A stretch of 64,000 nt of DNA, taken from assembly GCF_014695575.1 (NCBI RefSeq), contig NZ_JACJOO010000008.1, forward strand, positions 32,303-96,302, in the 5' to 3' direction. This document shows, piece by piece, positions 26,688-36,308 of this stretch; within the stretch, counting starts at the first letter, position 1, and the number at the start of each line of letters is the position of its first letter. The translations under genes and the position numbers were made by a program. The DNA comes from Leptolyngbya sp. FACHB-8. GTDB taxonomy: Bacteria > Cyanobacteriota > Cyanobacteriia > Elainellales > Elainellaceae. A model generated the notes under the pieces. It was not told where the DNA came from. It searched no databases and saw only the letters and a program-made list of their open reading frames with translations.

Positions 26688-27974
26688 ATGAGGCTGACCC
26701 TTTCGTTGATGGGCTGGTCACTGATTGGCGTGATGGGTTGGGGCTTAACAGGATGCGTCAACGTCCAGGATCAGGCAAAAGCTTCTAATACCACACCCCC
26801 ACCAGAAACCAGTACAGCGTCGGCCTCACCCACATCGAATGGTGCAGCATTGTCCGCAGAACCCTGGTTGGCCGGGTTATCTGACGCGGACCAGACCATT
26901 TTGAAAGAGAGCTGGCAAGCCTACAAACAACGGTTCATCCAGAACGATGGCCGCGTGATTGATTGGGAGAGCCAGAGCCGCACCGTTTCTGAAGGGCAAG
27001 CCTACGCCATGCTCCGAGCCGTGTGGATGGATGACCCCGAAACTTTTGAGAAAACCCTTGCCTGGGCCGAGAGCAACCTGCAACGGTGGCAGGGCGATCG
27101 CCAGGTAGATTCACTCTGGGCCTGGAAGTGGGGCCAGAAGCCGGATCAGAGCTGGGGCACGATTGATGCCAATTTTGCCAGCGATGCCGATGTGGATGCG
27201 ATCGCCGCCCTCATCCTCGCCTCCCGCCGTTGGAATCAGCCCGAATACCTAACGCTGGCCCGTACCAAACTCAAGGATCTGTGGCAACAAGCCGTCATTG
27301 ACGAAAGCAATACTCTCTACCTGCTTCCCGGCCCGGCACAGGCGTTCCGCCCCCAACCCGACGAGGTTCTCCTCAACCCCTCCTACTTGTTTCCCTCAGC
27401 ATTTCGGCTGTTTGCCCAGGTGGATGACACCCATGATTGGATGCGGCTCGTGGAGGACAGCTATGGCTTGTTAGAAAATGCTGCCACGCTCTCGAATGTC
27501 GGGTTGCCCAGCGACTGGGTTCGGGTCAACCTTCGCACCCAAAGTGTTCAACCGGTCCTCAATCAGGAGTCGTTGTCCTCTCAGTATGGGTTTGATGCCT
27601 ACCGGGTCTGGTGGCGGGTCACGTTAGACGCCCAGTGGTTTAAGGAGGAGCGGGCGATCGCATTTCTACGCCAGAGCCTTGACCATCCCAAATCCTTATG
27701 GAAGGCAGAGCAGCAAATTCCCGCTCGCATTGATCTAGCCGGAAAACCCCTAGTGCCCTACGAGGCAACCGCCCAGTACGCCATGCTCTACGCAGCGTTC
27801 CAGGTGGTGGACCCGGCGATCGCCGCTGAACTCCACCCCAAACTTCTATCCACTTACCAAAATGGCATCTGGGATAACCCCAATGCTTATTACGTGCAAA
27901 ACCTCGCCTGGTTTGGTTTATCCACGCCGGTGCTGGTGCCGGACACGCTCCTGCAGGCCCGGCCCACACCTTAA
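26688..27974 (+). CDS. bcsZ: GH8 endoglucanase, BcsZ-like lipoprotein
   Basis: About 428 residues from ATG 26688. This start gives a clean lipoprotein signal (MRLTLSLMGW...GLTGC) with the modified Cys at residue 23; ATG 26619 or TTG 26445 would lengthen the N-terminus without obvious purpose. After a Thr/Ser/Pro linker comes a GH8 (alpha/alpha)6 domain. The catalytic acid is Glu in TVSEGQAYAML (residue 102 of this start). The downstream acidic run in ASDADVDAIAALILA holds the probable base and substrate-binding Asp. BcsZ-type GH8 enzymes trim nascent cellulose in the periplasm and aid ordered export. It is placed directly before bcsB and bcsA, as in many cellulose operons. Confidence 0.9.
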   Translation: MRLTLSLMGWSLIGVMGWGLTGCVNVQDQAKASNTTPPPETSTASASPTSNGAALSAEPWLAGLSDADQTILKESWQAYKQRFIQNDGRVIDWESQSRTVSEGQAYAMLRAVWMDDPETFEKTLAWAESNLQRWQGDRQVDSLWAWKWGQKPDQSWGTIDANFASDADVDAIAALILASRRWNQPEYLTLARTKLKDLWQQAVIDESNTLYLLPGPAQAFRPQPDEVLLNPSYLFPSAFRLFAQVDDTHDWMRLVEDSYGLLENAATLSNVGLPSDWVRVNLRTQSVQPVLNQESLSSQYGFDAYRVWWRVTLDAQWFKEERAIAFLRQSLDHPKSLWKAEQQIPARIDLAGKPLVPYEATAQYAMLYAAFQVVDPAIAAELHPKLLSTYQNGIWDNPNAYYVQNLAWFGLSTPVLVPDTLLQARPTP

Positions 27975-28039
27975 CGACAACGTTGTATCCCTGGTCGTAT
28001 CGGGGCTTTCCGGTCACCCTTTTGTCCTACAGAGTTTCT

Positions 28040-30574
28040 ATGTCTCACCCACGTCGGTCAACTTCTAACCCGTTCACCCGATTGTGCCATTGGCCCCGAT
28101 GGCGGCGTTTTTTAGTGGTATCACTCAGCGGATGTCTGGGGATTTTGCTGCTTCAGGGCTTGCCCTCCCTGGCCCAATCCACTGATGCTCCTATCCGGCA
28201 GCAAGAAAACCAGGTGATTGAGCAATTTGCTCCAGTTCCCGTCCAAACCCCAAAGCCTGCGAGTCGACCTGTTTACCGTCCTCGTCCGGCAGCGGCACCC
28301 CGCCGTGAGCGTCCTGCAACTGCGGAGTCTGCACCTCGCTCGCCCCGCACCCAGCCTGCTTCCCGTCCCTCCCGTTCCTCCCGTCCCTCTAATCGCCCTG
28401 CGGTGACTGCTACCGAGGCCCCATCGAGTTCGTCGGCTCCCGCCGAGGAGCCCACCCTCAACCAATACATTCTGGAATTTAACCGCAGCCCAGTCGTGGG
28501 AAATCGCTTTCGGTTAGAAGGACGGATGAACGAGGCCCGCCTTGGGTTTACCCGACCGACGAGTTGGAAAGTGCGATCGGCTAAGGCCATGATTCGGTTT
28601 CAACACTCGCCGCAGTTGTTGAGCGATCGCTCCTCCATGACGGTGCGGGTGAATGGCACTAGCGTCGGCACCATTCCCCTCAATCGCAAGGGCTCTGAAA
28701 TTGGGCAGGCATTGTTCAACATTCCACCCAACCTGATTCAGAATTTCAACGAAATCTCCATGCTGGTGCAACAGACCGATTCCGCTGAGTGCCCCGCCCT
28801 GAATGACCCGGATTTGTGGACGGAGATTTTGCCCGATTCTAAACTAATCTTCAGCTTTGAATCTCAGGATGTTCCCCTGGATTTTGCCCGCTATCCCTAT
28901 CCTCTCCTCGATCCACTGGGGTTAGATCCTGAGCAACTGGCCTACCTCCAACCGGCCCAGATGACCGATGCCTGGTTGACGGCAGTGGCCCGCATGCAAG
29001 CCTCCTTTGGGCGGCAAGAACGGTTCCGTCCTATCCAAACTCGCCTGATTCAATCAGTTGATGATCTGCGTTCAAATGAACGGCTGATCGTGCTGGGCAC
29101 CCCAGCAGAGCAACCCGTTCTCAGCACCCTGTCTCTACCACTCCCGGTAAAAGATGGGCAATTGGTCGATGCCAATAAGTCCCCCCTGGGAGGAGATACA
29201 GGAGTTTTGATGTTGGCCACCACTCGGGATGGCGATGCGCCAGTGTTGGTAGCAACGGCGAATACGGCAGCCGGGGTCGATAAAGCGGTGCAGTTTCTGG
29301 TGCAACCCGATCGCCAACTCAGCGCCGGACAGCTCATTACAGTAAGCCAGACGAGCAAGGCAGAATCGCCTGCGCCCCGGCAGTGGCCCCGTTATCTGCC
29401 CAGCGATCGCAATTCGTTCACCCTGGCTGATTTACAACGGGGAGATGGCAGCTCCTATCAGGACATGACGGTACGGGGTGCTTTGCCACCTGCGATCGCT
29501 ATCGACTTTCGCCCCCTGCCCGATGAGAAGCTCCTACCCGGTAGCTCCCTGATATTGGACTATAGCTACAGCCCTCAGATCAATCCCCGAGGAGCTTCAG
29601 TGGAGGTGCGGTTGGATGATGTGGCGATCGCCGGAAAGCAGCTAACCTCCGTCAAGGGAGGACACGATCGTCTACGTGTGGAATTACCCGCTGACCTGAT
29701 TACGCCCACCTCAAAGCTGACGGTGCAGTTCATTCTGCCCCCCCTTCAGGGCAGCACCTGTACTCAGAGCATTGATAACCAGATGTGGGCGACGGTCTAC
29801 GCGGACAGCACTCGGTTTAAGGTAAAACGCGAACAGGTGGTGAATTTGCCTGACCTGAAGCTGCTGCAAGCGGGCTTTCCCCTGACCGCTCCTCAGGATC
29901 TATCCGCGACGGCAATTGTTTTACCCAACGAACCCACCGGAGGGGATTTGCTCACCCTGGTGCAGGTAGCCGAGCGCCTGGGCCGCCTGAGCGACTCTGA
30001 CGCCATCCAACTGGCCGTACATCGGCAGAATAGCTTGCCGCAGGAAGCCCGAGACCAGAAGAATTTGGTGGGCATTGGCGTGCGCGATCGCTTCCCCCTC
30101 CCCGACGTGTTCGCCAGCAATGGGTTTACCCTGGGCAACTTCTTCGCTCGACAGCAAGATCAGACCCAGATTCAAACCCTGCCTGATGGAGAAGGAGTGG
30201 TGCGATCAGTGGTGTCACCCTGGAACTCTCATCGCGTTCTGTTGGGGCTTACAGCTCAAAGTGATGCCGGGTTAAGTGAAGTGCGCGACCTCTTCCGCAA
30301 CGACTCCCTCTTCTTCCAGTTGGAGGGAGATACGGCTCTGGTGAGCAGTAACACTGATAACCCAGCTCCCTATGATGCCAATGCTTACACCGTAAAGTTC
30401 TTGCAATCCGTGCCCCAAGTGCAGATTGGACGGCGATCGCCCCTACGCGTGGCCTCCCAGTTTTTGCAAGACCACTGGCTGGCCCTACCCGTTGGAATTT
30501 TCTGCTCGGCACTGCTGCTGTTTGGTGCATCGCAGTTTTATCTGAACCAGTTCAATCGTTCCGGAGATGAGTGA
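28040..30574 (+). CDS. bcsB: Cellulose synthase subunit BcsB
   Basis: About 844 residues from ATG 28040; an earlier TTG (27983) would add a tail unlike a signal. A basic N-terminus and signal segment (FLVVSLSGCLGILLLQGLPSLAQ) lead to a Pro/Arg/Ser-rich linker (~65-140). The large periplasmic part follows, with the alternating carbohydrate-binding and flavodoxin-like domains of BcsB (SMTVRVNGTSVGTIPL, LGTPAEQPVLSTL, SSLILDYSYSPQINPRGASVEVRL, STCTQSIDNQMW). It ends in a single C-terminal membrane helix (LALPVGIFCSALLLFGASQFYL), the segment that docks to BcsA. The stop overlaps the bcsA ATG (TGATG), so translation is coupled. BcsB guides the glucan chain across the periplasm. The long basic Pro-rich linker is unusual. 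Confidence 0.93.
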   Translation: MSHPRRSTSNPFTRLCHWPRWRRFLVVSLSGCLGILLLQGLPSLAQSTDAPIRQQENQVIEQFAPVPVQTPKPASRPVYRPRPAAAPRRERPATAESAPRSPRTQPASRPSRSSRPSNRPAVTATEAPSSSSAPAEEPTLNQYILEFNRSPVVGNRFRLEGRMNEARLGFTRPTSWKVRSAKAMIRFQHSPQLLSDRSSMTVRVNGTSVGTIPLNRKGSEIGQALFNIPPNLIQNFNEISMLVQQTDSAECPALNDPDLWTEILPDSKLIFSFESQDVPLDFARYPYPLLDPLGLDPEQLAYLQPAQMTDAWLTAVARMQASFGRQERFRPIQTRLIQSVDDLRSNERLIVLGTPAEQPVLSTLSLPLPVKDGQLVDANKSPLGGDTGVLMLATTRDGDAPVLVATANTAAGVDKAVQFLVQPDRQLSAGQLITVSQTSKAESPAPRQWPRYLPSDRNSFTLADLQRGDGSSYQDMTVRGALPPAIAIDFRPLPDEKLLPGSSLILDYSYSPQINPRGASVEVRLDDVAIAGKQLTSVKGGHDRLRVELPADLITPTSKLTVQFILPPLQGSTCTQSIDNQMWATVYADSTRFKVKREQVVNLPDLKLLQAGFPLTAPQDLSATAIVLPNEPTGGDLLTLVQVAERLGRLSDSDAIQLAVHRQNSLPQEARDQKNLVGIGVRDRFPLPDVFASNGFTLGNFFARQQDQTQIQTLPDGEGVVRSVVSPWNSHRVLLGLTAQSDAGLSEVRDLFRNDSLFFQLEGDTALVSSNTDNPAPYDANAYTVKFLQSVPQVQIGRRSPLRVASQFLQDHWLALPVGIFCSALLLFGASQFYLNQFNRSGDE

Positions 30575-33117
30575 TGACTTCCCGTGCAACCCCTGGACAA
30601 CGCCACTGGTTAGTCCGTCTGCTCCGGAGCCTGCCTGACGGGTTTGAGCGACGATTCCAGCGGCAACAATGGCCCCTGTTAGCACTCATCGGTGCTGTCA
30701 TCCTGGTGTCCATTCCGCTCATTGTGACGCCCCTCCCCTTCTGGCCGCAGTTCTGGATTGCCGTCCTGCTGATTGGTTTGGGCTGGTTCATTGTGCACCT
30801 GGAAGGGTATCAGGATTCGCCCCGTACCAGCGAGTACCTGCACCTATTTCTGGTGTGGCTCAGCATCGTTACAACCCTGCGCTATTTTTACTACCGCACC
30901 TTCAACACCCTCAACTTTGATGGGGCTGTTAATACCTTTTTCAGTTTGTTGCTGTACGGTGCGGAGTTATATGCGGTTGTCACATTGATTCTGGCTTATT
31001 TCCAGACCGTTAAACTGAAGCACCGAACCCCTATTCCCCTGGATACAATTCCCCAGGCCCAGTGGCCCAACGTGGATATTTACATCCCCACTTACAACGA
31101 GGATGTTGAGATTGTTCGTAAGACGGCTCTGGCGGCAATGGCTGTTGATTATCCCAGCCAACGCAAGCGGGTGTATGTGCTGGATGATGGGCGTAAGTTC
31201 CCCGATCGCCGCAAACTGCTCCAGGAGATGTGTGACCAGGTGGGTTGCACGATGCTGGTGCGGGACAACAACGATCACGCTAAAGCGGGAAACATCAACA
31301 CCGCCATGCGGCGCACTGGGGGTGATCTGATTCTGATTCTGGATTGTGATCACATTCCTACCCGCGACATTCTGCAAAACACAGTCGGTTTTTTCCAGGA
31401 CCCTAAGGTCTTTATGGTGCAGACGCCCCACTGGTTTTTCAACCCTGACCCATTTGAGCGCAACCTGCTGACCGAGGGGCGAGTGCCGGTGGGTAATGAG
31501 CTGTTCTACAAGGTGTTGCAAAAGGGAAATGACTTTTGGAATGCTGCTTTCTTTTGCGGTTCGGCGGCCGTGATTCGCAAAGCCCATTTGCTCAAGGTAG
31601 GCGGCATTGCGGTGGAAACAGTAACGGAGGACTGCCACACGTCCCTGCGACTGCACTCCCTGGGGTACAAGTCGGTTTACTACGACAAAATTATGGTGGC
31701 GGGGTTAGCGCCCGAAAAGTTCTCCTCCTATGTGGGCCAGCAGGTGCGTTGGGCACGTGGTATGGCGCAAATTCTGCGGTTAGAAAATCCCATGTTTAAC
31801 CGCAAGTTGAAACTATCCTTACCTCAGCGCATTTGTTATCTATCAGCCACGACCCACTTCTTCTTTGGGTTTCCTCGGTTGATGTATGCGATCGCCCCCG
31901 TCCTTTTCCTGCTGTTTGGGGTTAACTCTATTCGGGGTTTGGGGGTCGTTACCCTGGCCTATGCCTTGCCCCACATTTTGTTGGCCATGAATGCGAACTA
32001 CATCACCTATAAAACCGTTCGCTTTTCCTTCTGGAATGAGATCTTTGAATACGCCATGGCGTTTCAGGATGGCATTGTCACATTCATGGCCTTGATCAAT
32101 CCGAAGCTTGGCAACTTTAATGTGACCGATAAGGGGCAAGTGGTTGCCAAGCGTTCCTTTGACTGGGAATCGGCAAAGCCTTCGGTGATTGTGGCCATTC
32201 TGATTGGCCTGTCGTTGATGGCAGTGCCCTTCTGGTTGATCCTACGGCCACAGGAAACTCAGGCTGCCATTATTAACGCGAGCTGGAGTGTGTTCAATCT
32301 GTTGTTACTATCAGCCGCAATTCTGGTGGCCCTTGAGCAGCCGCAGTTACGGCGATCGCACCGACTGGATCGCAAGTTAGAAGCCGTGATCTACGGTAAC
32401 CGTCAGACCTGGCATGGCCGCACGATTGATGTGAGTGAGACGGGAGCTAGAATCCAGCTCACCACCTGGCCCAATCTACCCGATGAAGTGGAGCTAGAGT
32501 TAATTGGTGATTACGGGGCTCGTGCCTTCGTCAATGCCCGTGTCATGCGCGTCACTCCCCAGGATGAGGATCATGTGGTGGTGTCAATGGATTTTGTTGA
32601 CCTCTCCCAGGCCCAGTCCGATGCCCTGGTACTGGTGCTGTACTCCGATGTGAAGCAGTGGTATTCCCAGTACCGCCAGGAAATCGATCGCCCCTTTGCA
32701 GCTCTGGCATTTCTCGCTTCTGGACTGCCTCGGGCCTTCAAAGACCCAAAACCTGCTAAGAATGTGGAGATTCGCAAACAAATTCGGGCAGCAGCGCAAG
32801 TGTATTGGGAGGGTCATTTTTACTCGGCCATTGCGACTGAAATCAACACGCGTAACCTGCGTCTGCATTTACCGTCGTTTCCCAACATTCCACCGGAACA
32901 GCTTCAACAAGTTCCTGTTGTTGGATTGCTTCTCTCACAGTATGAAGATGAGCCAACCCCCACTCGACTACTGGCAGAAATCAAGCGGGTGAAACCTCAG
33001 CCCGAGTCCGACCACACTGATGGAAGCTCCGCTCTACTGCTGGATATTACCTTTCCAAAAGCTCTCGACCCCAAACAGGGCAAGCGTATTCGGGAGTTAA
33101 TTAACTCCCTGGAATAG
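30574..33117 (+). CDS. bcsA: Cellulose synthase catalytic subunit BcsA with PilZ domain
   Basis: 847 residues from ATG 30574, which has GGAG about eight bases upstream and overlaps the bcsB stop. N-terminal membrane helices (~35-145) precede a GT2 domain with YIPTYNED, DDG (~204-206), DCD (~257-259), the finger-helix TED (~351-353) and QQVRW (~389-393). More membrane helices follow to ~580. A PilZ domain then carries RRSHR (RxxxR) and DVSETG (D/NxSxxG), the c-di-GMP-binding signature. The enzyme polymerises UDP-glucose into beta-1,4-glucan while translocating it. All catalytic motifs are intact, so activity and c-di-GMP activation are expected. The stop lies inside an inverted repeat shared with the convergent GHL10 gene. 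Confidence 0.96.
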   Translation: MTSRATPGQRHWLVRLLRSLPDGFERRFQRQQWPLLALIGAVILVSIPLIVTPLPFWPQFWIAVLLIGLGWFIVHLEGYQDSPRTSEYLHLFLVWLSIVTTLRYFYYRTFNTLNFDGAVNTFFSLLLYGAELYAVVTLILAYFQTVKLKHRTPIPLDTIPQAQWPNVDIYIPTYNEDVEIVRKTALAAMAVDYPSQRKRVYVLDDGRKFPDRRKLLQEMCDQVGCTMLVRDNNDHAKAGNINTAMRRTGGDLILILDCDHIPTRDILQNTVGFFQDPKVFMVQTPHWFFNPDPFERNLLTEGRVPVGNELFYKVLQKGNDFWNAAFFCGSAAVIRKAHLLKVGGIAVETVTEDCHTSLRLHSLGYKSVYYDKIMVAGLAPEKFSSYVGQQVRWARGMAQILRLENPMFNRKLKLSLPQRICYLSATTHFFFGFPRLMYAIAPVLFLLFGVNSIRGLGVVTLAYALPHILLAMNANYITYKTVRFSFWNEIFEYAMAFQDGIVTFMALINPKLGNFNVTDKGQVVAKRSFDWESAKPSVIVAILIGLSLMAVPFWLILRPQETQAAIINASWSVFNLLLLSAAILVALEQPQLRRSHRLDRKLEAVIYGNRQTWHGRTIDVSETGARIQLTTWPNLPDEVELELIGDYGARAFVNARVMRVTPQDEDHVVVSMDFVDLSQAQSDALVLVLYSDVKQWYSQYRQEIDRPFAALAFLASGLPRAFKDPKPAKNVEIRKQIRAAAQVYWEGHFYSAIATEINTRNLRLHLPSFPNIPPEQLQQVPVVGLLLSQYEDEPTPTRLLAEIKRVKPQPESDHTDGSSALLLDITFPKALDPKQGKRIRELINSLE

Positions 33118-33137
33118 GAGTGTTTTTCTTCAAAGCG

Positions 33138-33182
33138 TTTATTGTTAAAAAGCCTCGCTCCGCGAGGCTTTTTAACAATAAA
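33138..33182. terminator. 21-bp perfect hairpin between convergent genes
   Basis: Arms 33138-33158 and 33162-33182 pair perfectly around tcc. The stem holds T- and A-runs on its two sides, a good bidirectional intrinsic terminator. An outer ggaatagga/tcctattcc pairing includes both flanking stop codons. Confidence 0.8.
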
Positions 33183-33187
33183 CTGTC

Positions 33188-34357
33188 CTATTCCTGGAAA
33201 ATGCGATCGCCCTTCGTAGACGGATGGCGGAACCACCAAAATGTTGTTTCCCAACAAAAGAATGACACACCTGCATATTGTGATTGACGCACGTGATCAA
33301 CCTGTTGGCGAATCTGCTCCAATGATTGGGGGGAAAGGAACGGACCTGTGTAAATTCCAATAGCGACTGGAATTTGCGATCGCACTTGGCGCAGTCGAGC
33401 ATTGGATAATTCATTGGCAAATGCGGATGATTCTGACCGATAGACTTGCACCACAACTTCATCCAGCAAGCCGAGATCAATCCAGCGAGACCAGTCTTGC
33501 AAATAATTTTCATAGGCAAAATCTGGCAGATTGGGGGAGAGCGAGACAACGGCATCCGGACGAACTGCTCTGACAGCCTGAGCGATTTTTGTCATCAATG
33601 CTGTCACATGTGCAGCTCGCCAGGCCACCCACTCAGCATCGCGTGCGTCTGTGGGTGGAGCCTGCCCCTGGTGGTCAGCCTGGTAACGTTTGACAGTATA
33701 GGCATCGTAGCCAAAGGCAATGGGCATGGCAAAATGATCGTCAAGCTGAATGCCATCAATCGGATAACGTTTGGCAACATCCACAATTAAATCGGTTAGA
33801 AACTGCTGCACTTCAGGATGAGCAGGATTGAACCAGGATTGACCATTCACCTCATCCTGCTGTTTTCCATCCCGAGTGCTGCTCAACCAGTCAGGATGTG
33901 CGATCGCGATCGCAGACTGTGGCGGAATCATCAGCCCATATTCAAACCAGGGAATTAGTCGCACATGCTGTCGATGGGCTTGCCTGAGGAGACTTGAAAG
34001 CGGGTCGGGACGAGGCAGCTTTTGCCACAGTCGATCTGTGTTACTGGCACGTTGAACGATCGCACTGGGATGCAGGGTTGCACCGCTGTTCCAGACGGAG
34101 GGATAGAGGGTGTTGAGATCCTGCTTGGCAAGATTGGCGATCGCATCATCCAGCCGAGTTGTGTAGTACATCAATGCCGCACCGATGTCGGTCATCCAAA
34201 CACCCCGAAGCTCGGTCGAGGCTCCGGCGCTATGCCGTACAGTTGGAGCTTGCCATAAGGTTAATACGAGGGCGAGCGAGCAAAGCAGGAGCAGAAAAGA
34301 CGAACACCACGGCAGACGCGATCGCTGTATAGATTTTGACGGATGATTAACGGGCAT
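33188..34357 (-). CDS. Secreted GHL10-type (UPF0748/YngK-like) glycoside hydrolase-like protein
   Basis: About 389 residues from ATG 34357. An N-terminal signal or anchor segment (LPWCSSFLLLLCSLALVLTLWQA) precedes a TIM-barrel-type domain of the glycosyl-hydrolase-like 10 family (PF02638). Motifs are TELRGVWMTD, NTLYPSVWNSG, RLIPWFEYGLM, DGIQLDDHFA and SLSPNLPDF. Family members are thought to cleave peptidoglycan or other envelope glycans; the Asp pair in IQLDDH is the likely active-site region. The usual Thr/Asp motif and length (~400) fit. It converges on bcsA, so it is not in that operon, although it may act in the same cell-envelope space. Confidence 0.88.
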   Translation of the reverse strand: MPVNHPSKSIQRSRLPWCSSFLLLLCSLALVLTLWQAPTVRHSAGASTELRGVWMTDIGAALMYYTTRLDDAIANLAKQDLNTLYPSVWNSGATLHPSAIVQRASNTDRLWQKLPRPDPLSSLLRQAHRQHVRLIPWFEYGLMIPPQSAIAIAHPDWLSSTRDGKQQDEVNGQSWFNPAHPEVQQFLTDLIVDVAKRYPIDGIQLDDHFAMPIAFGYDAYTVKRYQADHQGQAPPTDARDAEWVAWRAAHVTALMTKIAQAVRAVRPDAVVSLSPNLPDFAYENYLQDWSRWIDLGLLDEVVVQVYRSESSAFANELSNARLRQVRSQIPVAIGIYTGPFLSPQSLEQIRQQVDHVRQSQYAGVSFFCWETTFWWFRHPSTKGDRIFQE

Positions 34358-34517
34358 CTTGAATCCACTCACTCAAATCTACTGATTGACTCTGATGTCT
34401 GGTTATCAGTCGGATTTGAGGAGAAATGTGAGCGATCGTGACATTGGTAAGCGGCAACAGATAAAATCTCACTCCATCATCTCTCATCCTTTCGGATCTG
34501 GGTTATGGCCTTATGCA

Positions 34518-34641
34518 AACCTCAGTTCGGGATAAGCTGAAGTGCTCATTTTGGCGTGCGCTTTGCGCACGCCAAAATGAGCGTTTTCGAGTGCCGCGCG
34601 TTGCGCGGCACTCGAAAACGCCCTTAACCCGAACTCAGGTT
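34518..34641. repeat. Family C double-hairpin element
   Basis: Outer arms aacctcagttcggg and cccgaactcaggtt enclose two adjacent perfect hairpins: 18-bp (34544-34582, loop ttt) and 19-bp (34581-34621, loop gtt). An inverted-orientation copy lies at 60633-60755. Confidence 0.9.
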
Positions 34642-34661
34642 ATGCAACTTGAATAGGGTAG

Positions 34662-34706
34662 TTCATTTTTGAGAAGCCGCTCGGAGAGCGACTTCTCAAA
34701 AATGAA
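34662..34706. repeat. 20-bp hairpin with one wobble
   Basis: ttcatttttgagaagccgct pairs with its near-complement around a 5-base loop. It lies 20 bases after the family C element, in the gap before the 34792 gene's stop. Confidence 0.75.
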
Positions 34707-34791
34707 GAACACAACTCAGAACCGCCAACAGTTTTGAACGGCCGAGTCTTACATCTGCGTTTTGTTGCAATCCACCCCTTTCAAGAGCTAT

Positions 34792-35157
34792 TCACTCTTT
34801 CAAGTTGACCTTGACCTTTCCTGCCACTTCCCCATTCTGAAACCAAACTAAAGCATGGGAACCACTATCATTTCGCCACTGATATATCTGTAAATTCGCC
34901 ATGCCTGGGCCCTTTGGATGGCGCTTCTCAAGTTCTACCCCAGGATGCTGAACGATCGCCTGCACCTGGCTGATTGTCATCTCGGGTTGAATGCGATTGT
35001 ACTCATCCAGAGTAATCACCGGAGACGTGGTCGGGTGCAAGAGCATACGTGCAATGGCAACAATTGGCAGAATTGCAAGTTTAATGAGAGCCACTCCATA
35101 GAACAGCCTTTTAGAGGGGTATACAGCACGAAAAGACGGGTCATCGTCGCTGTTCAT
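34792..35157 (-). CDS. Small membrane-anchored protein with BamE/SmpA-like domain
   Basis: 121 residues. One hydrophobic segment (~19-40, LFYGVALIKLAILPIVAIARMLL) is followed by a compact domain. Its pattern YNRIQPEMTISQVQAIV...YQWRNDSGSHALVWFQNGEVAGKVKVNL resembles the short alpha/beta domain of BamE/SmpA and DUF3862-type proteins (MT..qV..i.G; W.n..g....v.F.nG.v..K). The function is unknown. It may be an envelope accessory protein. The ATG at 35157 lacks a strong ribosome site. The assignment is by pattern only. Confidence 0.7.
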   Translation of the reverse strand: MNSDDDPSFRAVYPSKRLFYGVALIKLAILPIVAIARMLLHPTTSPVITLDEYNRIQPEMTISQVQAIVQHPGVELEKRHPKGPGMANLQIYQWRNDSGSHALVWFQNGEVAGKVKVNLKE

Positions 35158-35494
35158 GGCTTAAAGATTACTGACTTAAACAGTATTTACCTCATATAGG
35201 CACAGATCTATGGATTGCATAGACGAACTTAACATTATTCCTTAAGAGTGATTACAATACCCTAATGATTTGCTGTCTCCTTTCATAAAAGGCTACAGCG
35301 TCTAATCTTCTGGTTTGTGCCTACCCATAAGACGTGTCTTTTTGGGGCGATCGCTCTAGCATTAACCCCCCTATCAGGGGATGGTATAATTGCCTAGTTC
35401 AATTTAAGATGTATACGCAGCCTACGTAGGCTTTTGTTCCCTAACAAGTGCTTAGAGTTTAGTCCCTTTGTTACATTTTGTAGGAGACGGACTT

Positions 35495-35695
35495 GTGGAA
35501 GACCTGACGTGGCTGATTGTTTTATCTCCAGCACGACGAAAATCAGTTGGATTCGTTGACTACTACCTGGACTTCAAAGCACTTCCTCGCCTGCCTCATG
35601 ATGACGCCTATATGGGCGGATGGAATGAGGCTAAGGAAATGGGTGCCAAATCCAAAAGCATTCAGGATAGTAAACCAATACTGACAGGGATGTAA
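35495..35695 (+). CDS. Possible small protein, unknown function
   Basis: 66 residues from GTG 35495, which has AGGAGA nine bases upstream, a good ribosome site; TTG 35468 is an alternative. The sequence (EDLTWLIVLSPARRKSVGFV and onward) shows no membrane segment or known motif. It sits in a repeat-rich gap between small genes. It could be real or a remnant; no family is recognised. Confidence 0.4.
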   Translation: MEDLTWLIVLSPARRKSVGFVDYYLDFKALPRLPHDDAYMGGWNEAKEMGAKSKSIQDSKPILTGM

Positions 35696-35722
35696 TTTGG
35701 AAGATAGATAAGCTTTTTCCTG

Positions 35723-35908
35723 TTAGCTATTGATTTCATTCTTTTCGGCTAGGAAGTTGAGAACTCCATCCAGCGACTTGTAGGCAATACAGGATCGGTC
35801 TTCAATGCGGATCAGGACATAGTGTGTTCCCTCCTGTTCCTCAACACTTCCAAGGAAATATCCAAGCTTGTAGGCCAACATAGAAGCGTACCCCATCAAG
35901 GTAATCAT
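35723..35908 (-). CDS. Possible small protein, unknown function
   Basis: 61 residues from ATG 35908 (MITLMGYASMLAYKLGYFLG), chosen because AAGGA lies about nine bases upstream; a GTG start at 35944 would be longer. The composition is protein-like, with a mixed alpha/beta pattern (THYVLIRIEDRSCIAYKSLDGVLNFL). No family is recognised. It converges with the 35495 gene 27 bases away. Confidence 0.45.
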   Translation of the reverse strand: MITLMGYASMLAYKLGYFLGSVEEQEGTHYVLIRIEDRSCIAYKSLDGVLNFLAEKNEINS

Positions 35909-35998
35909 TGATCCTGTTCCTTCTGGTAATGCCTCACAACCCACTATGGAAACCCATAACGAGTTGGGAGGTGGATGTTATCAGAACTAGAGCCGGTT

Positions 35999-36142
35999 TG
36001 GAAGGGTTATTTTTTCGTCTATAAACCGCACGAAAGAACAACCCTTCCAGACATTGAAACATGTCATAGTACATATCCCAGAGGCTGTTTGAAGTCCGCG
36101 AAGGATTAATTTTCCAAACAGCCTCTCACGATAAGTACTATG
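35999..36142. repeat. Two neighbouring imperfect hairpins
   Basis: The first (35999-36048) pairs ggaagggtt with aacccttcc. The second has an 11-bp gaggctgtttg/caaacagcctc stem (36081-36125) with a further outer catagtac/gtactatg pairing (36065-36142). These look like degenerate members of the hairpin population. Confidence 0.6.
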
Positions 36143-36308
36143 ACCCACAAGAAATTATCAGGTATCCAGGTAGTTACCGTTCTCAGCAAGTCCACGTAAC
36201 CCGGTTGATCATGACTGTGAATCTGCTGGTATTTCTGCTGTCGAGTAACACCGACGGCAGTGGGAAATACAGATTTCTAGATTCTATGTAATCTTAGCTA
36301 GGGATAAG

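Noticed and set aside
32430..33117. Possible second glycosyltransferase at the end of bcsA
   Set aside because: The region is the PilZ domain and C-terminal extension of BcsA; no separate GT motifs are present.
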